Below are positions 16,801 to 24,163 of a stretch of 64,000 nt of DNA, piece by piece; position 1 is the first letter of the stretch, and each line of letters opens with the position of its first letter. The DNA comes from G965197555 sp965197555 (GTDB lineage Bacteria > Chloroflexota > Dehalococcoidia > Lucifugimonadales > UBA3495), in contig OZ240213.1 of the NCBI GenBank assembly GCA_965197555.1, positions 1,426,001 to 1,490,000 of the forward strand, in the 5' to 3' direction. Below the pieces are notes generated by a model. It worked only from the letters and a program-made list of their open reading frames with translations, made no database searches and was not told the DNA's origin. The translations under genes and the position numbers were made by a program.

Positions 16801-17044
16801 TTCATCGAATTATCCTGACGGCTTGACCCACCGGGAGATAGAGGTCCTGGAGTTGATGGCTTTGGGTAAGAGTAACCGAGAGATTGCGCAAGAGCTAATC
16901 ATCAGCCCTAGAACCGCGGTGCACCACGTAACCAGTATCCTGGCCAAGACCGGTGCTTCCAACCGTACTGAAGCGGCGGCCTATGCTGCTCGCCACGGCT
17001 TGGTCTCTTGGAACGATGAGCCTGGCCCTCAACACACGGTGTAA
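13883..17044 (+). CDS. Large AAA-ATPase (STAND-type) transcriptional regulator with zinc ribbon and LuxR HTH
   Basis: 1053 residues in a recognisable order. A zinc ribbon comes first (C3-x2-C6 … C17-x2-C20). A Pro-rich linker follows, then an AAA_16/STAND ATPase with P-loop GEPGIGKS (about 94-101), a Walker B with LLVVLEDLQW (about 215) and RNVDLARRHPL. A long helical, TPR-like region covers about 460-960. A C-terminal LuxR/GerE HTH closes it (LTHREIEVLELMALGKSNREIAQELIISPRTAVHHV, about 987 on). Such proteins bind an inducer or partner, oligomerise with ATP and activate transcription, as in MalT and the LAL regulators. A zinc-ribbon start is unusual but is also seen in adenylate-cyclase-type relatives. 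The target is unknown; neighbours give no clear hint. GTG start, probably leaderless. Confidence 0.88.
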   Translation: MICPSCGRDNRPDAIYCDVCGTRLYQGAVSLTQGPTNPPTPSEESPSALSPAPLPTQRVSPPGDFIGRHQELRELMSGFDDALQGNGQLFMLAGEPGIGKSRMASELAGYARMRGAQVLWGRCYEEQRVPPYWPWTQALRAYVETEDVPTLTAAMGPGAADIANIIPSVADKIPGLEVPPGLGPEEARFRLFDSITSFLKSASDSEPLLVVLEDLQWAAKPSLLLLEFVAREIADSRVLLVATYRNVDLARRHPLTETLGGLARESQFHQVFLRGLSRDEVGRFIETSTKVMPPTDLVEAIYARTEGNPFFLTEVVHLLEHEHRGSRDPLTEHETLHGESGLPSFQVPAGVREAIGRRLNRLSDGANHALSIASVIGREFDFNLLAQLVEGLSEAALLGSLDEVLVAGLVEEVPRTAGWYQFTHGLVQETLVEEISTTRRVRLHAQIADKMETLYGPEAESYIAELAYHFGEAATVTGPEKPVRYALLAGEQALSAHAYEKALLHFQRALASKENQPMDGGTAALLFGLARAQTAAFQPHHIPEAMANLSKAFEYFVDVGEVDRALEIAEFSPPPLPGLAGVAEILARALELVPADSHRAGHLLSRYGRWIEEDYEASQDASGRALEIAKQRGDVALEMQALSNSAQVDIHHMRWNESLEKSQRVLQLSRKVSDPASEVAARFWSAVTSWNLGELTQLQRHASAALPVAGGLRDRYWSANTYLVNAAAAQLQGDWAAAREYSDRGLAVSSMQPHLLCIRSLLEFETGAFPQGRVYLERLVEAMRLMPPELTLEHTCVSILVPLANRISGSKDLLGLAETAAATVLSSPSAARNLTMLSRCGLALVGAIRGDTTAIEQQYREVATVPGTILAPSTVATDRLLGVIAHALGKSQDAFAHFDRALAFCSRAHSQPELAWTSCDYAEALLQRNNRGDRGRAEGLLADSIAISRPLGMLPLRERAEAMLGLVASQPRPSSNYPDGLTHREIEVLELMALGKSNREIAQELIISPRTAVHHVTSILAKTGASNRTEAAAYAARHGLVSWNDEPGPQHTV

Positions 17045-17130
17045 TATCAGCCCTTCCCAGCCAGTGCCTATCGTCCCAATGGCTGCCTTCAACGTAACTG
17101 TTCAGACCAAATGCGATATCCCCTTCACTC

Positions 17131-17270
17131 TAACGTCATTCCGGCCTTGAGCCGGAATCCATAGCCTTTGCGACCAGACAAGATTACATTTTGCTCGACA
17201 TTTCTGGATCCCCGCTTTCGCGAGGATGACGGGCCTGGGCTGGAGATGGCCCTCAACTCTGAACAGTTAC
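17131..17270. repeat. Dispersed imperfect repeat, copy B (opposite orientation to copy A)
   Basis: It begins ACGTCATTCCGGCCTTGAGCC and contains CCCCGCTTTCGCGAGGATGACGG, then CTCAACTCTGAACAGTTAC. The reverse complement aligns with 1334-1493 through AACTGTTCAGAGT, GTCAT-CC with GAAAGCGGG, and GGATTCCGGCTCAAGG. Non-coding. The rest of 17045-17430 holds nothing I recognise. Confidence 0.6.
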
Positions 17271-17430
17271 GCTTTCAACCTCTGGGTGGATAAGACCGCG
17301 ATGGGACAAAGTTCCCATGGTCAACCTTCAAGATGGAGATTCCCCATTTAGGAATTTGGGAGTTTTCTTCGATGTGCTGATGGCCACCTCCCCATAACAT
17401 AGAGGCAGGTTAAATCAATGGAGGTAGACC

Positions 17431-17565
17431 ATGGCACACATAACCAATAGCTCCCTGGACCGTCGGTACCCCTGCAGCGCTCGCGCGGCTGGCAAATTTG
17501 GGCCAGGATTTTTCAGAGCGCTGGTCGCTAGGTTCGCTGGCGCGCCATCCAAGCGCGTCGGCTAA
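17431..17565 (+). CDS. Possible small protein of 44 residues
   Basis: An ATG at 17431 has a strong GGAGG 7 nt upstream and opens a 44-codon frame to TAA. The peptide is basic (MAHITNSSLDRRYP… GFFRALVARFAGAPSKRVG) and carries a short amphipathic C-terminal stretch. I know no family like it. A good ribosome site is the only positive evidence, so it could be chance. Confidence 0.3.
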   Translation: MAHITNSSLDRRYPCSARAAGKFGPGFFRALVARFAGAPSKRVG

Positions 17566-17576
17566 ATGTCGACTAT

Positions 17577-17633
17577 GGTGGTCCCCCGGGGCTTGACCCG
17601 ACTTGGTCCGTTCGGAACCCCGGGGACCGGCAC
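17577..17633. terminator. Strong GC-rich inverted repeat before the Rieske gene 3' end
   Basis: GGTCCCCCGGGG near 17579-17590 can pair with CCCCGGGGACC near 17619-17631, with one bulge. It ends 11 nt from the minus-strand Rieske stop codon. There is no T-run on either side. Confidence 0.45.
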
Positions 17634-17643
17634 TCTCCCCCAG

Positions 17644-18912
17644 TTACAGGTCCGCCCAGCTATCGCTGCTCATTACCTGGGCCCAGCGGCGGTAGAACCC
17701 TCGATGATTGATCTCGCTCAAGCGATGGTCGCTGGCCCAGGCCATCAGGTCTTCGTTGAATCCCTCGTGGCCTAAGCCCATCTGTATGTTGACTGGGATC
17801 CTGCGGGCTACTGTGCCGTAGCTGGTCCGGGTGCACTCCTGCCAGTTATCCATGTCATCTTGTTCGAAGTTGCCTGAAGGCCCGAAGCCGCGAATTGCAG
17901 CCAGGCGCAGTGCTTCCTTCACCTCCGGGCTCGCCGCCTTCTCGACGAAAGCGTAGGCCCAGACCTCAATTTTGTCGGGACCCTTGGGTTGCCACACCCG
18001 GAACGTCCAAGAAGTTGACCGTAGCATCGAAAAGTTGGGGAACACAGTCCCGACGATCGGTTTGACCAACCTGTACCTGGGTCCCAGACGGCTCTCTGCC
18101 TCGGTACGGGTCTCGTCTTCGTAGCCCATAAGCTCCGGCACTGGTGGGTCGGTGGCGTCGTGTTGCGACACGGTGATAACACAGTGCCCGTTCCCCGGAG
18201 ATAACATAGACCCGCCGCCAGCGGGGTTGACCCGGAAGTTGGAAGCAAAACGCGTCTTGATAGCAGATAGGTGGGTCCACGTCACATGGTAACCGTCTCC
18301 TCCGAAGTTTTCCGCAGGAAACTTCCAGTTGCAGGGCACTACCCACTTGTGGACCCCGCCGATGACCTCGACACCGCCTTCTCTCCGGTCAAAAAAAGCG
18401 TCCAGGTACCATGTCATCTCACCCAAGTAGTCAATCAGTGATGGCGCCAGAGGGTCGAAAGTAGCGAACACCAGCCCTCTGTAGCTGGAGAGTTGGGCCA
18501 CCGGTACCAGGCCCCACCTACTTCGGTCCAGCTCGTTGTAATAGGCGTCTTCCAGATTGGGCACAGCCAGCAGCTTTCCGTCATTTCCGTAGGCCCAACC
18601 GTGATAGGAGCAGGTGAAAGAGGCGGCGTTACCGTCATCGGCCCGACAGATCCTGTTGCCCCGATGTCGGCAGACGTTTAAGAAAGCGTTAACCTCGCCG
18701 CTGCGGTCCCTTACTACCAACACGGGGTCTTCACCCATGTAGGTTGTAATGAAGTCCCCAGGGCGGGAAATCTGGCTTTCATGGCAGAGGAACAGCCAGC
18801 ACCGGGCGAATATTCTCTCCAACTCCTGCTCGTAAATGTCACGCTCGATGAATATCCGCCGACTTACCAAGCCCTGTTCGGCGTCCACCAAGCCTTTTAT
18901 ATCGGCTACCAC
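17644..18912 (-). CDS. Aromatic-ring-hydroxylating dioxygenase, Rieske alpha subunit
   Basis: 422 residues. The GTG at 18912 has GGGAGG 5 nt upstream. The Rieske [2Fe-2S] site is C81-R-H83 … C101-SY-H104 (CRHRGN and CSYHGWAYG). The mononuclear iron site has bridging D206 and H209, H214 in GGDGYHVTWTH, with a likely third ligand Asp in the DDMDNW segment near 358. These oxygenases insert O2 atoms into aromatic or other organic substrates with electrons from a reductase. No beta subunit or reductase is adjacent; the ferredoxin at 43.2 kb could supply electrons, which is speculation. Substrate not assignable. Confidence 0.9.
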   Translation of the reverse strand: MVADIKGLVDAEQGLVSRRIFIERDIYEQELERIFARCWLFLCHESQISRPGDFITTYMGEDPVLVVRDRSGEVNAFLNVCRHRGNRICRADDGNAASFTCSYHGWAYGNDGKLLAVPNLEDAYYNELDRSRWGLVPVAQLSSYRGLVFATFDPLAPSLIDYLGEMTWYLDAFFDRREGGVEVIGGVHKWVVPCNWKFPAENFGGDGYHVTWTHLSAIKTRFASNFRVNPAGGGSMLSPGNGHCVITVSQHDATDPPVPELMGYEDETRTEAESRLGPRYRLVKPIVGTVFPNFSMLRSTSWTFRVWQPKGPDKIEVWAYAFVEKAASPEVKEALRLAAIRGFGPSGNFEQDDMDNWQECTRTSYGTVARRIPVNIQMGLGHEGFNEDLMAWASDHRLSEINHRGFYRRWAQVMSSDSWADL

Positions 18913-18990
18913 TGCGACCTCCCTGTTTGCTCAATGATGTGCCATGCGGCGATTAGCAGCATTATACTTCGACTACGATCAACTGGCTGA

Positions 18991-19521
18991 TCAAGGACCA
19001 ACGCAACAATTCGAGGACCCAGGAACCCGTTGTGACGAAGGTTCATGGGCGTCATCTATGGTCAGGTGGGACGAGGCGCAGCCAAGCTGTTGAGTTGCTT
19101 CCAGGGCTACCTCAGCCAAGGCCGTTGTACTTGGGCTGTGGAACAGGTGCCCCGGGCAGCGGCAATCGCTGGAGCCAAACCGTGGGATAGTCTGGAAACG
19201 CTGGGCCATGTGACCGGCCAGTTGGCATTCCACCCGTTGACGGCCCAAACCGACTACTACCGAACTGGCCGTCCCTTGGGCTAGAAGATAATCGGTGTGC
19301 CACCTGGGCTGCGAGTGGGAGCGCAAATGGTGGCTAAGGCGGCTTCCAAGGCCGCCCATGGCCGAGCCCACATAAGCATAGGCGCCAACTGTGAAGGGTA
19401 TATCGCCTAGGCGCCCCACCCTTATTTCAACGTCCTCATATAACCCCAGGACCAGCGCATATACACCCGGAGGATTTAGTCTTCCCATGGTGAGCCAGAT
19501 GCTGAGGCGGCAGGAAACCAT
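18991..19521 (-). CDS. DUF123 (GIY-YIG-like) domain protein
   Basis: 176 residues. The ATG at 19521 has GGAGGG 6 nt upstream, favoured over a second ATG at 19488. The core matches DUF123: PPGVYALVLGLYEDVEIRVG, GAYAYVGSAMGGLGSRLSHHL, WHTDYLL. DUF123 is a GIY-YIG-nuclease-like module often found alone or fused to endonuclease III. The GIY-YIG pair here is GVYAL … AYVGSA. The last 50 residues are Ser-rich and not conserved. The role is probably DNA-related but unproven. Confidence 0.75.
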   Translation of the reverse strand: MVSCRLSIWLTMGRLNPPGVYALVLGLYEDVEIRVGRLGDIPFTVGAYAYVGSAMGGLGSRLSHHLRSHSQPRWHTDYLLAQGTASSVVVGLGRQRVECQLAGHMAQRFQTIPRFGSSDCRCPGHLFHSPSTTALAEVALEATQQLGCASSHLTIDDAHEPSSQRVPGSSNCCVGP

Positions 19522-19628
19522 TTATCGCCCTCCGACCCCTTCGTCTCCTTTGCAAGCGGAACGAGACCAATTCCAGATGACCCCTGTGGAGGGTGGCTAA
19601 CGTATAGCTATTATCGTAAGCTTATCCT

Positions 19629-20084
19629 ATGTCGATAAGACAGCCAAACAAGCCTGAGATCTTGGAATCAACCCCTTCGCCGGACTCCTTTGACCTATTT
19701 CAGGGTATTGACCCGGCGAGAGCTGTACTTCTGGAGGAGCTGCGCGATATAGGACTTTTCCTGGAGGCGGTCAAGGAAAAGATTCTGTACGACGGGTTCT
19801 GCCGTCATTGGACTCCGGCGTACTATGCGGGTGACCGGCAACTCTTTCACGTCCACAACTTCCGTGCCGGGCTAAGAGCTTCCATGTTCGTGGGAGTCAA
19901 GCAATTGGAACCCCTGGTCCTGGACTCTGAGGATATACCATCTCCTTTGCGCCTTCAGGTCGCGAAGACCCCCGAGCACCGGGGCACCAAAATGGTCAAG
20001 GTGCCCATCGCCTCATCTGGCGACGTAGAGGCGTTCAGGGAGTTGGTCCTGGTCAAATGGAACTTGATCAAGGACATTTGCTAA
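19629..20084 (+). CDS. Conserved hypothetical protein
   Basis: 151 residues. I do not recognise the family with certainty. Notable are YDGFCRHWTPAYYAGDRQLFHVHNFRAGLRASMFVG in the centre and a tail with GTKMVKVPIASSGDVEAFRELVLVKW, an arrangement seen in small DUF1801- or DUF3788-like alpha/beta proteins. Two Cys are present. No signal peptide or membrane segment. It stands 80 nt upstream of the E1 alpha gene on the same strand and may be co-transcribed. Confidence 0.6.
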   Translation: MSIRQPNKPEILESTPSPDSFDLFQGIDPARAVLLEELRDIGLFLEAVKEKILYDGFCRHWTPAYYAGDRQLFHVHNFRAGLRASMFVGVKQLEPLVLDSEDIPSPLRLQVAKTPEHRGTKMVKVPIASSGDVEAFRELVLVKWNLIKDIC

Positions 20085-20164
20085 CAACCACCCGGGTTCC
20101 GTAGCAGGAATGATCATAGCGATTCGAAATTCTGGACTGACTCGTCCCCAGTGAAGGAGGCAGT

Positions 20165-21133
20165 ATGGCGCTGGACTCGCAACGATTGCTAGAGATCTAT
20201 CGCAAAATGGCGACGATCCGAAAATTCGACGAGAGAGCGGTGGAGGAGTTTCATCTGGGTAACATTCCGGGAGTGGTGCACGCCTATATCGGTGAAGAGG
20301 CGGTGGCGGTGGGCGTTTGCACCGCTCTTACCAATGAAGACCGGATTGTTAGCACCCACCGGGGCCACGGACACACCATCGCCAAAGGCGCCGATATCAA
20401 GCTGATGATGGCCGAGCTCTTCGGCCGGAGCAATGGATACTGCCACGGTAAAGGTGGTTCCATGCACATCGCCGACTTTAGCGTCGGCATGCTGGGCGCC
20501 AACGGCATCGTGGGGGCTGGGCTGCCCATAGCCACCGGCGCGGGCCTGGCTGCCCAGCTTGAAGGCGCCGGCAATGTTGCAGTAGCATTTTTCGGCGACG
20601 GAGCTTCCAACGAAGGGGCCTTCCATGGCTCTCTGAACCTGGCCTCTGTCTGGAAGCTGCCGGTGGTCTTCGTCTGCGAGAATAACCGGTGGGCGGTCTC
20701 CGTTCCAGCGTCCTACGCCGTTTCAGTGGAAGACGTAGCGGTGCGCGCGGTGAGCTATGGCATTCCCGGAGTGTCTGTGGACGGCACCGATGTGCTGGCA
20801 GTCTACGAGGCCGCCCAACAGGCGGTTCAGCGGGCCAGAGATGGTGGCGGCCCCACTTTGGTCGAATGCAAGACCTACAGTTGGCGAATCCATTCGGAGC
20901 AACGTGGCGACCCTTCCGACCCCCGGCCCCTGGAGGACATCGAGTTGGGGCCCCAACACGACGCTCTAGAGTCCCTGGCGCGCACCATGATTGAGCAAAG
21001 TGTGGCCACCGAGTCTACCATCAAGCATATTGAGGACGAGGTTGCCCAGGCCATAGAGGACGCCATAGCTTTTGCCAAGGCAAGCCCTCTCCCATCCCCG
21101 GAGGACGCGCTACAAGACGTGTTTGCCGCTTAG
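20165..21133 (+). CDS. Thiamine-pyrophosphate-dependent 2-oxoacid/acetoin dehydrogenase E1, alpha subunit
   Basis: 322 residues, normal for PdhA/AcoA. AAGGAGG lies 4 nt before the ATG. Substrate-channel and phosphorylation-loop motifs are STHRGHGHTIAKGA and GYCHGKGGSMHIAD. The TPP/Mg motif is GDGASNEGAFHGSLNLASVWKLPVVFVCENN (about 144-174). With the beta subunit it decarboxylates pyruvate, acetoin or a branched 2-oxoacid and passes the acyl group to an E2 lipoyl protein. No E2 or E3 gene is in the window, so specificity is open; the motif set is closest to acetoin/pyruvate types. Confidence 0.92.
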   Translation: MALDSQRLLEIYRKMATIRKFDERAVEEFHLGNIPGVVHAYIGEEAVAVGVCTALTNEDRIVSTHRGHGHTIAKGADIKLMMAELFGRSNGYCHGKGGSMHIADFSVGMLGANGIVGAGLPIATGAGLAAQLEGAGNVAVAFFGDGASNEGAFHGSLNLASVWKLPVVFVCENNRWAVSVPASYAVSVEDVAVRAVSYGIPGVSVDGTDVLAVYEAAQQAVQRARDGGGPTLVECKTYSWRIHSEQRGDPSDPRPLEDIELGPQHDALESLARTMIEQSVATESTIKHIEDEVAQAIEDAIAFAKASPLPSPEDALQDVFAA

Positions 21134-21174
21134 AGGACCCAGCATATTCTCTGTCTGGAGGCTGAACAAACACC

Positions 21175-22140
21175 ATGAGGGAAATCACCTACAATGAAGC
21201 AGTGATGGAAGCTTTCCGTGAGGAGATGCGCCGCGACGATAAAGTGTTCCACATGTGCGGCGGCCTGGGACCTCTGGAGAGCCTGATCCCCGAGTTCGGG
21301 GAGGCAAGGGTGAGGGTCTGCCCCATCTCCGAGGAAGCATATGTTGGAGCCAGCATCGGCGCGGCGGGCAGCGGGTTCCGGCCCATTGTCAGCCCCGGCA
21401 TGATGACCTTCGCTTTCACCGCCATGGACCAGATAGTCAATCAGATGGCGAAGATCCGCTATATGTTTGGGGGGCAGGCGACCTTCCCCATTGTGCTAAG
21501 GGCCTCCATCGGCGGTGGGCGCTCCGCCGCGGCCCAACACTCCCAGAGTCCCCACCCGATGTTCATGAACTTGGCTGGACTGAAGCTGGTCATGCCTGCT
21601 ACCCCCTATGATGCCAAGGGCATCATGAAGAGCGCCATCCGGGATAACAATCCGGTGGTCTTCTTCGAAGACCAGATGTTGGGAATCCGGGGGGTCAAGG
21701 GACCGGTACCGGAGGAGGAGTACACTATACCCTTGGGTGTTGCCGACGTGAAACGAGAAGGTACCGACGTTACCGTGGTCGCCATCTCCAAAATGGTGCT
21801 GGAGGCCTTGGAGGCAGCAAAAGAGGTGGAAGCCGAAGGAGTGTCTGTGGAGGTGGTAGACCCCATGACCCTGACACCCATGGACTCGGGGACCATTCGC
21901 TCGTCTGTTCAGAAGACCGGCCGAGTCGTGGTCGTCGATGAAGCCTGTATCACCTGCAGCGCTGCGGCCGAAGTCACGGCGCTGATCACCGAGGACCCGG
22001 TCACATTTCGAGCATTGAGAGCCCCTCCGAAACGGGTATGCGCCCCAGACGTGCCCATTCCCTACAGCCCCGTTATGGAGCGGTACTGCCTTCCGGACAA
22101 AGGTCGAATCGTTCAAGGAATCAAAGAGGTCTTAGCGTAA
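21175..22140 (+). CDS. Thiamine-pyrophosphate-dependent dehydrogenase E1, beta subunit
   Basis: 321 residues, partner of the alpha subunit 41 nt upstream. Transketolase-like pyrimidine-binding domain motifs are VRVCPISEEAYVGASIGAAGSGFRPIV (with the catalytic Glu in 'SEE'), FTAMDQIVNQMAKIRYM and GGGRSAAAQHSQSPHPMFMNLAGLK. The C-terminal transketolase domain has VEVVDPMTLTPMD and RVVVVDEACITCSAAAE. It forms an alpha2beta2 tetramer with E1 alpha. The start ATG has only a distant GGAGG, so it probably relies on coupling with the upstream gene. It ends just before a rearranged region. Confidence 0.92.
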   Translation: MREITYNEAVMEAFREEMRRDDKVFHMCGGLGPLESLIPEFGEARVRVCPISEEAYVGASIGAAGSGFRPIVSPGMMTFAFTAMDQIVNQMAKIRYMFGGQATFPIVLRASIGGGRSAAAQHSQSPHPMFMNLAGLKLVMPATPYDAKGIMKSAIRDNNPVVFFEDQMLGIRGVKGPVPEEEYTIPLGVADVKREGTDVTVVAISKMVLEALEAAKEVEAEGVSVEVVDPMTLTPMDSGTIRSSVQKTGRVVVVDEACITCSAAAEVTALITEDPVTFRALRAPPKRVCAPDVPIPYSPVMERYCLPDKGRIVQGIKEVLA

Positions 22141-22256
22141 ATGGCCCCCTGGCTAAGGGGCTTATCGGAGGGACAAGGCGGTTCAATTATCCTTCTAACG
22201 TGAATCTGCCGGTCGGTCCTGAATCGGTCCAACGGCTCATCGCCAAGTGACTCCCC

Positions 22257-22341
22257 CGTTCGGCCTGAGCTTGTCGAAGGCCCATCATGATGGTTCAATA
22301 AGCCTGCCCTCAGCTTGTCCAAGGCCTCACCACCAACGGGC
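22257..22341. repeat. Palindromic repeats of the 'TTCGACAAGCTCAG' class
   Basis: Two degenerate copies: CGTTCGGCCTGAGCTTGTCGAAGG (22257-22280) and CCCTCAGCTTGTCCAAGG followed by ACCACCAACGGG (22307-22341). The same core recurs at 51063-51216 and 62695-62780 inside MITE-like elements. Here the terminal repeats of those elements are not visible. The gap 22141-22547 otherwise holds only the VOC remnant and a hairpin. Confidence 0.55.
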
Positions 22342-22423
22342 CTGATAGGGCACAGGATCCAACCGCAGAATATGTGCTGTCGGGAGTAACTGGACTAGAG
22401 CAATACGAAATAAGGAGAAAGAC

Positions 22424-22508
22424 ATGAGCATCGTCGGGCTGGACCATATAGTGGTGAACACCAAGGACGTGGATCGGGCGATAGGTTTCTACCAGGATAT
22501 CCTGGGGA
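22424..22508 (+). pseudogene. 5' remnant of a VOC (glyoxalase-like) gene, duplicate of 24164
   Basis: The first 28 codons and the ribosome site are nearly identical to those of the intact gene at 24164-24559 (MSIVGLDHIVVNTKDVDRAI, then GFYQDILG). Homology stops abruptly at about 22508. The copy is cut where the 3' flank of the lipoprotein gene begins. Confidence 0.85.
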
Positions 22509-22510
22509 CG

Positions 22511-22540
22511 GAAGGCCCCGGTCACCGCACCCGGGCCTTC
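22511..22540. terminator. Hairpin at the 3' end of the lipoprotein gene
   Basis: GAAGGCCC (22511-22518) pairs with GGGCCTTC (22533-22540). It lies 7 nt beyond the stop of the minus-strand lipoprotein gene. No T-run. Confidence 0.45.
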
Positions 22541-22547
22541 TGTTCGG

Positions 22548-23207
22548 TTATTGGGAACCGGACTTGTGCTGTTGCACGGCTGCCCTAATCTGGTCAACCG
22601 TGACGGTCTTGCCGGAGCGGGAGTCCTCCCACTTATCTCCATCCTGCAACAGCTTACCGTAGAAACCGCCGATTATGGCCCGGTAGTAGGTTTTTTCGGT
22701 AAAACCCTTGGGCACAGGGCGTCCCGGCCCTTCAGCGAACTTGGGGTCCGCTAGGTTCTCTAAGAACAGCAACATCTTCTCCTTTTGCGCGAAGGCAGGG
22801 ACGTCTTCCGGTTGCAATACCTTGGCGTTGGGAGCGGATATGCCGGTTCGAACTAGGACGGCTAGCTCATTCGGGAAGTCTCCCTTGGGGTAGAGGGCAT
22901 CCTCGACGGTCAACTTGTAGTCCTTGTAGTCGTAGTAGATATACGGGGGGTCACCGCTGCCCGGTTCTTGCTTGGCCCCCAAATCGTCGGTGAACGTCCC
23001 GATAATAACGGCATCGGCCCGCTTCACCATGTCCTCAACGTCCCAACCAGGCCGGGAACCAACGCTGGTCACCACCGTGTCCCTCTGCGGGTTCGTTACG
23101 TCGGGGGTCTGGCTGTTGCCGCAGCCGGCGACCAAGCCCCCGCCGGCTAGAACGGTCAGGAATAGGGAGGTGATGGGAAACATAGCTTTGATTTTTTGGA
23201 TTGGCAC
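22548..23207 (-). CDS. Hypothetical lipoprotein
   Basis: 219 residues with a GTG start at 23207, AAGGAG 7 nt upstream. The N-terminus is a lipoprotein signal: KIK, hydrophobic core, lipobox GGLVAGC. The mature domain contains VEDMVKRADAVIIGTFTDD and a later YKLTVEDALYPKG… ELAVLVRTG strand pair. This layout is common in secreted proteins that begin 'ADVVVVGTV' and have an OB- or TIMP-like fold; that is only a resemblance. A conserved ENLADPKFAEGPGRPVPKGF segment follows. It sits with the secreted metalloprotease upstream on the same strand, 35 nt apart, as one insert between duplicated flanks. Confidence 0.7.
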   Translation of the reverse strand: MPIQKIKAMFPITSLFLTVLAGGGLVAGCGNSQTPDVTNPQRDTVVTSVGSRPGWDVEDMVKRADAVIIGTFTDDLGAKQEPGSGDPPYIYYDYKDYKLTVEDALYPKGDFPNELAVLVRTGISAPNAKVLQPEDVPAFAQKEKMLLFLENLADPKFAEGPGRPVPKGFTEKTYYRAIIGGFYGKLLQDGDKWEDSRSGKTVTVDQIRAAVQQHKSGSQ

Positions 23208-23242
23208 GGAACTACTCCTTACTAGTTTCTGTTGAGGCCGGG

Positions 23243-23947
23243 TTAATCGGAACCATAGAGGGCGATGATGCCGTCTATGTCGTCGCCGCAGAGCGTGTGG
23301 TCATTCCCATGCCATTGGTGCATAACGCAATCGTAGTCCCATATCTTCCAGAAAGGGACATGCCACAGGTGTAACCAGTGCCCGAACTCGTGGATGGCAA
23401 CCGTTTTGACATCGTAGGTATCATCGCAGTCGTCACGAATCTCGAAGTCGTATCGGGTGTTGAACCAGGTATCAACGTAGTTGAAGCGGCACGTTAATCC
23501 GTTGTAGGAACCGTCGGTAGTGGCAATGGAATCGTCATGGCTTACCCGTTTCTTGTACCAGTCGTGGTCCGAACTGGCGTCGAGGACAAAAGTGAAGTCG
23601 GCCCCTACGCTTGAGTTGTCCCAGACGGCGTTGGCGTAGATTATTTCGGCCTCCCACCAGTCGGTGAAGTTTCCGTGGGCGGAGTCTAAGGTCACGCTGT
23701 TCTCCGTCCACCGGAGGGATTCGCCGTTGGAGCAATCCTTTGTCTCAAAGGCCTTGGCAGGCCCCCCGTTGGACCCCAGGAAGACGGCCACTCCCAACCC
23801 AAGCACAAGAGCGAGGAGGAAGAGGTACTTCATCACCCCGGCCCGGCCAGCCAGGCCGACGGCCGTCAAGTTCTTAATTCCCATGTATTTCATCATAGCC
23901 TCGTCTGTGTGTCTTTTAGCAATCCCGCCGGACAACCTCCTGAACAT
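23243..23947 (-). CDS. Secreted matrixin-like zinc metalloprotease
   Basis: 234 residues. A hydrophobic segment at about 40-57 (YLFLLALVLGLGVAVFLG) after a basic N-terminus predicts secretion. The zinc-binding motif is HEFGHWLHLWH (H186, E187, H190, H196), the metzincin pattern, and a Met in DCVMH (about 209) can be the Met-turn. The protein ends GDDIDGIIALYG, as matrixins (M10A) do. It should cleave peptides outside the cell. No pro-domain Cys-switch is obvious. The ATG at 23947 has a GGAAG about 9 nt upstream; internal starts at codons 18 or 39 are possible. It pairs with the lipoprotein downstream. Confidence 0.8.
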   Translation of the reverse strand: MFRRLSGGIAKRHTDEAMMKYMGIKNLTAVGLAGRAGVMKYLFLLALVLGLGVAVFLGSNGGPAKAFETKDCSNGESLRWTENSVTLDSAHGNFTDWWEAEIIYANAVWDNSSVGADFTFVLDASSDHDWYKKRVSHDDSIATTDGSYNGLTCRFNYVDTWFNTRYDFEIRDDCDDTYDVKTVAIHEFGHWLHLWHVPFWKIWDYDCVMHQWHGNDHTLCGDDIDGIIALYGSD

Positions 23948-23961
23948 TTGAAAATCTTCCT

Positions 23962-24078
23962 TTACTCACCGGTTAGGTCGGCCACTTGGGGCATGACCTC
24001 TTCTGCTAGCAAGCGCATGGACTTTTCGTAGGCTGGCCTGTTCTCCGAGTGGTCGAAGGTGAGCCAGAGGACGCTGCC
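23962..24078 (-). pseudogene. 3' remnant of a luciferase-like monooxygenase, duplicate of 24724
   Basis: The last ~38 codons nearly match the end of the intact gene at 24724-25830 (WLTFDHSENRPAYEKSMRLL, then AEEVMPQVADL). Similarity fades by about 24079, where unrelated sequence leads into the intact VOC gene. It is a leftover from a duplication. Confidence 0.85.
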
Positions 24079-24163
24079 GAAGGGCTCACCAGCAACGGCC
24101 TTGACAATGAAGGGGACTTGGCACTGTCCAAAGGTAGGAATAAAATAGATTAAGGAGGAAGAC

